64,000 nucleotides of DNA from Sphagnum compactum (Eukaryota > Bryophyta > Sphagnopsida > Sphagnales), in contig OZ234495.1 of assembly GCA_965153455.1 (NCBI GenBank), positions 12,582,875-12,646,874 on the forward strand. The letters run 5' to 3'. Of the stretch, positions 13,151-23,260 are shown one piece after another. The translations under genes were made by a program, and so were the position numbers. Under the pieces are notes generated by a model. The model had not been told where the DNA came from, searched no databases, and worked only from the letters and a program-made list of their open reading frames with translations. Each line of letters begins with the position of its first letter. Position 1 is the stretch's first letter.

Positions 13151-14339
13151 GAATTGTGATGACTTTAGTAAGGTGGAACCTTTGACAGTACTTTTTGGCC
13201 ATCCTCATTGACATGATGTTATGGCAAGCTATACATTGCATTCCTACAAGGCTTTAAGCAACAAAAAAGAAAGAAAGAAACTTATCAAATACATCAAGAG
13301 GTGTTTGCAAGGTTCAAAAGCCTTTGACTGAGTACTTAATGCTTATATCAGTTGTTTGCGATCTATCATTGTGAGATTGGAATTTAAAGTCCTCAAAAGA
13401 TCTAAGTTTGATGGACATCCTCTGTCTCATATAATATCTTCCAATTACCTATTGCGAGATTGATTATGAAGATGTACTTGGAAGCATTGAAAAGATATGT
13501 AGTGTGAAAATTTCGAATAAATTGAGAATTGTCTTTTTGACCCCATTAGCACATAAGCACAAAGGCTACACTTCATGTTGTATTTTGTAATTTTGACAAT
13601 GAATGGTGCATTTTAGTGTGGATTGGTTATTTCTTTTTTTTTTAATAACCATTAGGTAGGTTATGTTTTGAAAATTTTTGGGGGCCATACACGTAATCGA
13701 TATCGATATCAAAAAAATTTAGGGTGTTGTGTAGGTTATAGTAAAAAATTGGGTAATAACCATTGGATATGCATAAGGGGTGTGTGGGTTATCAAATAAG
13801 TGGCTGTGAACCACTGGTTAAGCTGTTGTTTACACAGCGGTTATAGGGTTTTAAGGAAAAAAAAATGAAAAAAAAAATACTCATTTAAATTCCGTGCTTT
13901 TAAATTTTTTGTATTAGTGTGAAGATCGATTGATAACCTAGCTGGATGACGATAATCAGGTCAGGTTATTAGATTTTGAAATATCCATACCAAGTGGGTA
14001 TCGATTCAACCGGTTATGAAAACAATCAATAACTAATTGGTAGGTCATTAATAACGGGCCAACACTGGTACATTTAAAGACTCAATTTACAAAAGGTATG
14101 CAAACTTACATTATTTGATGACTGGCATGTTTTTTATACATGGTGTATAATATGTTCATACATGACAATTTGGCCATCCCCAAACAACAAGTGCCCTCTT
14201 GGCTCTGCCTCAGGTGGGCGCTTCTTTCGGCAATGCCCCACTACAAGGGTATCACTTGATGCAAGGAACTTGATGGCAGAAAACTATTTACATTGGGTTT
14301 CCTTGTCTCTACTTCCTTGGTTCTGACACTTCTGTTGTC
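13151..14339. other. Gene-free stretch with repeated GGTTAT words
   Basis: No gene. From about 13650 to 14060 the words GGTTAT and ATAACC recur many times, along with an ATCGATATCGATATC palindromic run near 13698. At 14188-14252 a block resembles 40405-40466 (TGGCTC..CCTCAGGT.GGC..CTT, then GCCCCACT). Confidence 0.45.
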
Positions 14340-15185
14340 AAGGAACCGGAGGGTCTTTGAAACTTCAAAAGACCCACACAGCACTGGTTCTGACTTCTGT
14401 TTCTTCGGCAACACCTTCTTTCCCCCCCATTAAAACTCAGCAGATCACAGGTAAGTATGTAGTACACATCCGACAAATTAAAGCAGTGTAGCAGACCGTC
14501 ACGAGAGCACGAGACGAAGCAAATCGCACCCATGACTCCATGACCACCGTCGAGTGTTGTTGCTCAAGGACGGGGACAGCGCCTGCCTGCACAGTGCACA
14601 CTGACTGACTGACTGCCTGCCTGCCTGTTCCCAGTTCGTGGATCCCCGACTCGACTGCAAGGATCATTAGGCACACTAGCTTACGAGGGACCAATCGGAC
14701 ATCCCATTTACTCATTCCACCAGGCCCACCCACCTCTTAGAGGATCTGGGATCGGCAGCTCATCGTCACGACGTGGGCTGAGCGCGTCTGTCCTGGTTTC
14801 TCCACTGCTCCTCCCCACACAGATTCCCTCACAGAGAGGCGAGTCAATCCAATATTTTGGATTCTTTTTTTTCCTAGGCTGGACACACCCTTCCTTCACT
14901 GGAAACCTGAAATAGAGAAAACCTCACTGATGATTCTCACGCAGAAGAAGAACTCAGGCAAGAACTGTCAGAGCCGGTTCTTTAAATCTCCACGGAATCA
15001 AAGAACCTCCGGTTCCATTCACGGGGAAAAACCCCCTTGCAGACTCGGTGCTTCGACTTTCTTTTCATAAATATTTGGGTACCACGGTTATATACCAATT
15101 ATTGGGTTTTGAAAAATTGAGAAGCAGCAGGCAAGTGGGTATATACCCAGGTTGATAACCTGGAATCAAAGAACCACCGGTTCCA
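14340..15185. repeat. GC-richer island with a 24-bp word in both orientations
   Basis: A 24-base word containing TCAAAGAACC(T/A)CCGGTTCC occurs at 14994-15017 and 15162-15185. An inverted, slightly diverged copy (AAGGAACCGGAGGGTCTTTG) starts at 14340. The inverted pair bounds about 680 bp that is visibly richer in G and C than its surroundings and contains a CTGA/CTGC microsatellite (about 14598-14632). The open frames inside (14309-14899, minus) overlap in several frames and carry no recognisable motif. It may be a small mobile element with terminal inverted repeats. Confidence 0.45.
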
Positions 15186-15352
15186 GTTAGTTGAAAAACC
15201 TTAATGAACTAGGTCTGGGTGGCAGATTATGTCATTTTCTTGAACACATTATATGACAGAATGTTCTGCTGATGATCATACACAAGTGTTATGATGACCC
15301 AAATGTGTGTTGAACATGACTTTTCCACAAAAGCCGATAATCGGCCACCCCA

Positions 15353-15568
15353 GACATTAACCCCTAAACGTCAGGGCAAGCCAATTTGGTCTGTTTTCGA
15401 GTGTATTTTTCACTTTCTCTGCCATTTAGGGGCGTTAATGTCATGGAATGGTCTCGCCCTCACCCATTCTGTTGGGAAAGGCATCATCCTGTGAGCCCCT
15501 AAGCCAGGCAAACCCCTTAGGGACTTGCCCGGCGCCTTACCCAAGGATGGGCTTGACCATTCCATAGT
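15353..15568. repeat. Fold-back hairpin element
   Basis: A long imperfect inverted repeat. ATGGAATGGTC-NN-GCCC at about 15440-15456 pairs with GGGC-NN-GACCATTCCAT at about 15549-15566. Inside it, CCCATTCTGTTGGGAAAGGC pairs with GCCTTACCCAAGGATGGG, and CCCCTAAG pairs with CTTAGGG. An outer pair is GACATTAACCCCTAAA near 15353 with TTTAGGGGCGTTAATGTC near 15425. Overlapping frames are shadows of the palindrome. It could be a small fold-back transposon, a MITE or a hairpin RNA precursor; the sequence does not decide. Confidence 0.65.
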
Positions 15569-16172
15569 GCCTACATAAGTGGCCCAGCTCATGGTATGTC
15601 ATGTTCACAATCATTTATTTGTTTGTAAGGTAAAGGCAAACAACCAATGGTGTTGTTTGTTTCTTTGATTCATTAACCCATTAATATTTAATTTGTAGGG
15701 ATGAGTGTGCTTTGTTTCATTGATAATTGCATCAATAAGTCCTCCAAAACATCAAATGTTGAAAATTTCTTGAGTGCATTCTAGACAAACTTAACATTCA
15801 TAATATGTGGCTACCATAAATGCCCCATTTTCCAATTCAATGCAATGGTATGCAGTGTTCTAACTTATCATCATATCCATAAATCTGAAGATATCTGAAT
15901 CTATCTTAATCTTCAAAGGCTTTTTGGCTCTCTTATGATCAAGAATGTCATGTCTTTCTGGCATAAGCCTGAAATAGGTCTATGCCACATTTTAAGCCAA
16001 TGGGTTAGATTTAAATCAAAATCTTAGATAAACATTAACAATATTGCAACCTTTTTTGTGTCTAAAAGGCCCATGATTTCTACATATCTCATTAGCAATG
16101 TCATAAGTCTTCAATAGGATGTCCACCTTAATATTCTCCACCAATAGATAATATTAGATGCAAAAGCTTTGA
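15569..16172. other. Gene-free stretch
   Basis: AT-rich, no supported frames. On the minus strand it lies just downstream of the RNase H fossil and may hold further decayed pol sequence, but I saw no integrase zinc finger (HHCC) or DDE motif. Confidence 0.4.
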
Positions 16173-16550
16173 TATAAAGTAGCCATTTTGCAATCTTACA
16201 TGATCAAATAGGATGGTTAGGGTTGTCGGCCAGGTAGGTCATGATCTTGTGATCTATAATAATAATTATTTCAATTTTTGTCCACCCAAAAGACACATTG
16301 TCAGAATTTGAAAACTTTCCAAAAAAATTTGGTCATTAAAAATTCTAGTTTCTTATATAAAGTAGCCATTTTGCAATCTTACATGATCAAATATGACAAT
16401 TAGGATTGTTGGCCAGGTAGTTCATGATCTTGTGATCTATAATAATTATTATTTCAAATTTTGTCCACCCAAAAGAGATGTCAGAATTTTAATTGAGATT
16501 AAAACTTTCCCAAGAAATTGGTCATTTTGTAATCTAATTTCTTAATGACA
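16173..16550 (-). repeat. Tandem duplication, 183-bp unit x 2
   Basis: Unit 1 is 16173-16355 and unit 2 starts at 16356. Both begin TATAAAGTAGCCATTTTGCA and share GGCCAGGTAG.TCATGATC, TGTCCACCCAAAAGA and TTGGTCATT. The unit lies wholly inside the RNase H fossil and duplicates its IDHK..YL segment. Confidence 0.85.
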
Positions 16551-16690
16551 AACAATAGTCGAAATATCATATGATAAATCGGATAGTCATGTTTATCATC
16601 AAATACCTCACCCAAAGTGCTCCCAACCACCTTCCTTACAACATCGACATAAATCACAAATGGTTCATTCCACGGTGGTGGTGGTCAAAG
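16173..16690 (-). pseudogene. Ty3/Gypsy RNase H fossil
   Basis: The minus strand from about 16690 reads P.WNEPFVIYVDVV, then GSTLGEV, then HDYPIYHMIFRLL. This matches the start of Ty3/Gypsy RNase H (KPF.VYVDAS....GAVL, then PIYY.SR.LS), with the first catalytic Asp kept in YVD. The later (V)DH.AL.YL.N.P segment appears as IDHKIMNYLANNP near 16430, followed after a stop by CKIAKWLLYI, like GR.ARW...L. The usual TEREAL segment with its Glu is not recognisable (it reads like MTNFLGK), and several stops and shifts interrupt the frame. The DH..YL segment lies in a tandem duplication, so it occurs twice. Confidence 0.6.
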
Positions 16691-17300
16691 TGGGTAGATA
16701 AAAACAAAGCCATTGCCATAGAATAAAATGTGATCCATCATTCCAAGGCACGACTAGCACAAACCATCAAATCATATCTACGAAAGTGATGGATTGGTTG
16801 GTCACATATTATCCACCATTTATGGTGCACCTTCAAATGTATCCAACCATTAGATAATGCTTTCACCCTTGTAAGATGACTCCTCATCTCACCATACACA
16901 CCATACACATAGAAACCATTAATAGGAGCTTCCAAATTCAAACCCAAGAATGCTTCAAAAGCGCTATCCAAGTGCCAATGAATAGTTGAAAATGGAATCT
17001 CATCATACAATATAAATCATGAATTACTCATTTACAACAATCTTCACTTTGTTTGTCACTTAACCATTTTGGAACATGTGAACATCTTGGTTTGTATCTT
17101 TTTAATTCCCCATAGTATTTGTTGTAAGGTTGATCCATTGTAATTGACATGTAGTTGGATCACATGATTACCTACAATTAGGTTAAATTGTCCAATGGTG
17201 GAGTTTCTTTGTTGCCCTTGACCTCTTCTAGGATCAAGGTAAGGTCCTTTACTTTGGAAAATGCCAACATGAGGTCCTTTTTTGTTGTTCATATGTTTAC
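16691..17300 (-). other. Unrecognised frames upstream of the RNase H fossil
   Basis: Two open frames (17292-17056, 78 codons; 17010-16738, 90 codons) run in the same direction as the RNase H fossil and just upstream of it. A decayed reverse transcriptase C-terminus would sit here. I could not match a reverse transcriptase motif to them with any confidence. Confidence 0.3.
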
Positions 17301-20300
17301 CATTTCCAAATGTGTATGCATGTCATGTCTGTGATCCAATTATCCACAATATTTACACTATCCTTAGTACATTATCCTCCTTTGCCTTTATGAAAGGAGA
17401 GAGGAGAGTTAAAAATCTTATCTTCCATTATAAAATTTAAATGGATGATTTCAACATGTGAAAGCCAAGTTTAGTATGATCATATATCTAAATTTGATAT
17501 AATGTTGATACACAATTAACATGTCTATTTATTATCCTTTTTTGTGAACACCCAATTCTATTTTTTTGAAGGCTAGATAAACCATAATGTGTTTAATTTC
17601 ATTTGTGCATGAATATGGAAACGATAATATTTTTCATATGTGATTATAAAAGGGACATGACCTGCTTTAATGCTTGCCACAATTGCATTTGACAAAAATA
17701 TTTTAGAGTTATGTTGATTTGTAGAAACTTCATAATTTTATTCTCATGAAATCATTTTTGATAGGCCTCGAACAATGTGCTTTTGATATCAATCACTTTA
17801 TGCAAGTTACTAAATAAAATGGTGCAAGTTTGTAGGTTAATTGTTAGAAATGTAGTTTTGTTGGGTTGATGTTTTTCAAAAACATTTATGAATTTCTCTC
17901 ATGTACATCCAATGTCTAGTTCTCCTCCAACTAAATTGAAATTTGGTAAGCTGTTTTGGCCAAATGTATGGCATTTTAAATCACATGGATTGTGTCATTA
18001 GATTTCAAGCTATCAATAATCCCCAATCTCACATTAGAAATAGCCTATATATATCATGGACTCTTTTATGTCAGCATTTTCTCAACAAACACGATCTACA
18101 TCTACTTCAGCTTACTTTATCTTGCTTCTATTTAAATTCTCAAACTCCACACCATTTAAACAATTTGTGTGACATGTTAAAGATGATTGAAACTAGGAAC
18201 CAAAACCATAGATGTTGGATCTCATTGGGTGCTTGGGATGAAGGATAGTTTTAACATGATTTATTTGTATGCTCATGCAAGATGAAGCAAAAATTGAAAT
18301 CACCACAATGAATTATGATCACAATGAAACTTTCAACGTGTTATAAAACTTTTGTGAACATAGGTATTTGGTTATACCCTATACCCTTCCAGAACCCAAC
18401 ACTTGCAAAGCACATATTATAATCAAAATTATACATACAAGCTGAATCTTATTGGAAAGACATCTAAGCAACCTTCAATGATGGAATTGTACCTGCAGAG
18501 TCCAGACTGACCTGTGGCTTCATGAGAAATTGCTTGTCCCCAGCAATACCCACAAATCTGTTGTTTGGAGTACAACTGAGAATGCAGTCAAAATAAAACA
18601 TTCTACACTTCTAACTAACCACCTTATAATAATCCTGCCAACCAGATCTTTGTTGCTGCAGTACCCAATGCTTAAGTTTTAATCCTCACTCTCCAGATCT
18701 TTGTTGCTGAAGCACCCAATGTAACTTTTACTTATTTCTGATACTCCTGCACAGACCAGACACTCAGAGAGTGAGTGGCACAGATGGCCCAAAAAGATTT
18801 TCTTACAGCAATTTGTCATTTGAACAGCCATACAAATTATGCTCACAGCAGGTTCATGAGGCCAATTCCAAATTTGGGGAATGTTGCAATCGATCTTACA
18901 TATTCCCAACAGCTACAGCTTTGGCCCAATTTGCCCCCTCAGATCTCACAAATGATTTCACAAATAAGTAACAGGAACTTTAAGGCAGGGTGAGCTAGTG
19001 ATAGAAAGTAGGACATTAAAGCATCTTCTGCAGCAGTAGTAAAACTGCTCTGCAGGTCTCAAATTTTCATCACAAAGGTGTGAAAATGGGCTTAGCTCCT
19101 CTAAGACCTGAGGAAAGAAAATGATTGCTTTTGGTTGGCCAGCCATAGTGATTAGCCATGATATAATTAGGATGTGATATTGTTTCAAAATATATTGCAT
19201 GGCTGGAGCTGCTCTTATATTCTTGATCAAACTCTTATTCGGATGGATATCAAAGCAATGAGAGTCAGTGCAAAAAACTTGGAATTAGTTGGTAGCTCAA
19301 ACTTTCAAGAGGATTGGATTGATGGCCAGATTATCCAGTTCTCCCATTATATTCTTGAAGAGGGTTTTGATCACATCATAACAATACAAAATAGTACTGT
19401 GGATGTGAGTTGAAACATGCAACAAACGTGCTTAGTCAAATCTTGGGTAGGTAGAGTTGTATAACTCTTGTAACATATTATTGTGTTGCAGCGAGAAGCC
19501 AAGAGAAAAGCAAGCTGGGGAAGAAGCTGTAACAAAACTACTGAGCACTTTGATGACTCTCTGATGATCCTCTGGTGAGCAAAAGATTTTTGGGCAGGAG
19601 AGTACGTCTAAGCAGCCTTTTTTTTTTGGCATGCCAGAAATTTTATGTCACAAATTCGTGATGCCATTTTGTTCGTGTGAATTTGTGTTGTAAAATCTTA
19701 TCTCACAAATTCAATGATTTTTTTAAAATAAAAAAAATCGAAAGAAAAAGTCTGACACAATCACCAGATTTCTATACATGGTTCAAGTAGGTAGTTGGAA
19801 ATATATGAAGTTTAAAAACTGTTTTCATTTCCAAACTTGGCTAAATCGACTTATGGAGGATTGCCACCTCGGCAACCTAACAAAATTGAAAACAAAAAAC
19901 TGGTCTGAAGGGTTTTTTGACCTGAAGCTGATAATAAATCAAAGGAAAAAAAGAGAAATAAAGATACAGAGATCATGCTGGTCAGAATTAGAAGATCTGT
20001 AGGAACCCAAATCTTTAGTACAGATGGCTCCCCAGACTGTTGCTTCTTCATGTTGCTGAGTACATTATCTTCTCATATTTCAATAGGAAGGCAACCCCTA
20101 CATGCTACTGAGTAGTTGAGTGAGGCTCCTAGTAGATTGTTGAAGGGCTGAACTTGTTGATGTGATTAAAAATAAAGCAGTTTTGGTGTGGCAACACGGC
20201 AATGTTTCATGACGAATGCAGTGGCTAAATCTGTGTTTTGCTAGTATGTTCTGGGGCCTATTTAGGGCAGTGTAAATTCAAGGCAGTATGAATTCAAGAA

Positions 20301-20473
20301 CCACTGCATAACCTGCGGGGGTCTGTTCCTGTTTCTAATAACCACCCAACACTGCAGTGTTTTTTAAGGTGAAATTCTGGCTACACAATATTGATTATAG
20401 ACCAAAAAAATGATTACTTGTATGCTTTGAAGGGGGGTGTTTGAGCCTCATATATGATTCTATTATGCTTTAT
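17301..20473. other. Gene-free stretch with a small duplication
   Basis: No recognisable gene. The 101-codon frame at 17943-18248 and the overlapping frames at 18679-18993 have no known motifs. A small direct repeat, CCAGATCTTTGTTGCTG followed by CACCCAATG or TACCCAATG, occurs at about 18641-18670 and 18692-18721. Confidence 0.5.
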
Positions 20474-20800
20474 TGCAATTGAAGGCTGACCTGCATGCCA
20501 CAGAACCAGTATAAACTCCTAAAGATATAAAGAAATCAAAGCTATACAACAAGATGCCTTAAGGGGCATTGAACCCCAATCCATAAATTGATTATGTCCA
20601 ATTGCAATTGAAGGTTACTATGTTCCCATAGAACCATAAGTCAATCACAAGTATCATAAAAATGAAAACAAACATAGCTTTAGTGCAAACATGCATAAAC
20701 AACAAGATGGGTTGCGGGGGTTTCAAGATCGAACCCAATTGATGAATGGATTTTGCCCATAAGCAAGTGAAGGTTAACTTGCACAGAATCACACAAAACT
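20474..20800 (+). repeat. Diverged three-unit tandem repeat
   Basis: Three units begin near 20474, 20603 and 20762, each with (T/A)GCAA(T/G)TGAAGG(C/T)T followed by an ACAGAA/ATAGAACC block. Between them lie shared blocks around AACAAGATG..(T)TG.GGGG and TTGAACCCCAA/CGAACCCAAT. Spacing is about 129 then 159 bases. Confidence 0.5.
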
Positions 20801-21767
20801 CAAAACTAGTTCTGAGTTGAAATCAACTAAGAGAAAAGTCCTCACCATAATGCATTCATATATGCCTAGAGGTTGGTGACATTAAAGTTAATGTTCCTTT
20901 TGTGTTCTTGAACAAAGAAACCCAAGTGAGTTACTTTCTTAAAAAATATTTCTTAAGCACTCACTTAGAATATTAAAATTAAAAATTCTAAAAATCCAAT
21001 TTGAGTTTCAAATTCTACATGACTTGGGTAATCTTTGGATCTAAAATTTGAAATGAAAAGTTTTCCTTTAGTGAGTCCTATGTTCTTTTAAAGTTGCATG
21101 GGTCTCCAAATTTTGGGGTGTGATGTTCCTAGTGATACCACCAAGGATGGGTTTGCCCTTTTGTGATTTACTTTATATTCACTAAGATTGGAACCCTCTT
21201 GAAATCCTCAACAACACATGCATGCATTAAAATCTATGTTTAATTATTTATATTAGTTACTTCATTGTAATTTATGGAAACGTAGTTCGTTGTTTAAATA
21301 GTTGTTCTTATGGTTGCCAAGATCACATTGGTCATGCATTTTGTTATGTACCAACCACTAATGTTTGTCAAGATTGTTCTCCACCTTCAAAAACTATAAC
21401 AACTCATGTATGCTCTCAAAGTTAGTGATGGGTTTCCCTAAATTTGAAAGGTGAAAAAGGCAATGAATTGTAATTACCTTATTATGTTGCATTGCTTGGA
21501 GTTGAATGCCATCACACCTAGTTATGGTGTAAATATTTTCATTTTCAACATGTTGTTTATTAAAATTGATGTAAGATTTCCCAACCTCCTTGTTAGGCCG
21601 ATCTACCTTACACATTCGCTTATCATTGTGTTTTTTTCAATCCATCAAGTTTGAGGACAAAGCAATTTCTCCTCATGTTCAACTATGGAGTAGACTTTGC
21701 ATTGAACCATTCGTATCTTGCCATTTGGCCCAAAAATTAGTTTGGTCCAAGGAAAATTTGCAACCTA
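20801..21767. other. Gene-free stretch
   Basis: AT-rich. Frames at 21394-21865 overlap on both strands and have no recognised motif. Confidence 0.5.
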
Positions 21768-22543
21768 GGTCAAAACCTGTAACTAGGAGCCAAAGGGATT
21801 ACTTTGGAAAAGGACTACAAATCATTTTTCCCAAAAAAAACTTTTACATGCAAATGAATTTTTGAATGAAATTTTTTGTAACTTGTTGTAAAAAATATTT
21901 AAATGTTCCCCAATGCATCACATCTTTTTTTGTTAATCATTATTGAATAAATATGAATGTTTAAAGTGTGCAAATCCTTTACAGATTCAATGTTTCATCT
22001 TGAAAAATGATCAAAATTTTGAGACATCACCAAAAATTAAAATTTCACATTCTTTAGTTTTATTATACTATAAGCTAAAACTTATATTCATACATCATGT
22101 ACATTATAACCCATTTATATGTGGTAAAGGACTCTTAAACCTTTGAAATTCTAAAGCAATTTTGAAACATTATTTGAATTTTTAAAGTTTTAGAATTCCA
22201 CATTTTTAAAAGTATGAGTGTTTTGAGAGTGTGGCTAATATGTTTCTATTGTCTATATTTTTTTCATTGAATTTTTTATTATTATATGAATCCTTTTGAT
22301 AGTCCTTTGCCTTCATCTGACGAAGTGGTTGTACATTTTCAAACATCTTAAATTAAAACCAAAACTTAAAATTGGGTCAAATGATTTTTTACTCTAAGTT
22401 CCTTGACATTCATATGAAGGAAAAAAGACTAACTTGCCATGATTACTATGGTTTTAAATGGTAATTTTAAAAAAATGTTTGATTTTGATTGATTATGTCT
22501 AACATTTGATGCGCTTTTTGGCTCCTAGTTACGTGTTTTGACC
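21768..22543. mobile_element. MITE-like element with 24-bp terminal inverted repeats
   Basis: GGTCAAAACCTGTAACTAGG with GAGCC at 21768-21791 is matched in inverse orientation at 22520-22543, with 22 of 24 positions identical. The 776-bp body is AT-rich with no transposase-like frame, which fits a non-autonomous DNA transposon. I could not identify a clear target-site duplication: flanking bases are CCTA on the left and CACC on the right. Confidence 0.6.
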
Positions 22544-22907
22544 CACCCATGTATCTTGGGAGTTCTGATTCAATTCTTGCTTAAATTTCGTTTTTTTTTG
22601 TACTTGCAAATATTTTTAAACTCTTTCATCAACAATGCGGTTAATAGGATCAATCCTTAAAGTGCTAAGATTAGTTGAAATAGAAGCCCCAATAGCAAAT
22701 GCATCAAGATTAACATTAACAACAACACGAACCTTACTTTTGTTGGAACTAGAAAATATAGGGGGACTTGATTTCATGGGTGTAGAAATAGAGTTTGTAG
22801 AAAGTGGGATAAAACCATTAAAAATAGTTTGTACTTAAAGTTTTAAGATAATTTCAAGGGTGTCAATGTGAAAAACGAGTTTGCAACACACACTAGCAAC
22901 AAAATGC
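22544..22907. other. Gene-free stretch
   Basis: Contains only a 67-codon plus frame (22635-22838), Leu- and Thr-rich, with no recognised motif. Confidence 0.45.
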
Positions 22908-23260
22908 ATGAACATGGAAGAACTTTAGAACATGCAAGTTGAAAACAATAATGGAAAACAAACCTTTGGTGAACCCTAGAAATGTGTGATGGAAAAACTT
23001 GGAAACATTATCATAGGTTGAAGACAAGAAAGAAAAACAAAACTTTGCCATAGTGCCAAATTTCAAGAATGTCTGATTGAAGAATTCAGAAACACATAGG
23101 TTCAACACAAAAATGAAAATCAAAGTTCTACTAAATTGCAAGAATATGTGATGGAAGAACTTGGAAACACATGGGTTCAACACAAGAATGAAAAAAAAAA
23201 ACTTAATGCATTTACCATTTGCAATAAACTCCAAATTAAGTACCATGAAGTTGGAGAACC
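22908..23260 (-). repeat. Tandem array, about 80-bp units, about 4 copies
   Basis: Units start near 22952, 23033, 23114 and 23190 with an A-rich AAAACAAA-like lead. Each continues with blocks such as GTGATGGAA(A/G)AACTTGGAAAC and GGTTCAACACAA(G/A)AATG. The 128-codon minus frame across the array reads as a repeating Phe-rich protein (FFHH.FL.F, CVS.FF). I read it as a translated repeat, not a gene. Confidence 0.7.

Noticed and set aside
14309-14899. Overlapping minus frames in the GC-richer island
   Set aside because: Open frames are expected where AT content falls. Several frames are open at once and none reads like a protein family.
15291-15592. Open frames on both strands at the hairpin
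   Set aside because: They are the two strands of an inverted repeat, so similar open frames appear in both directions.
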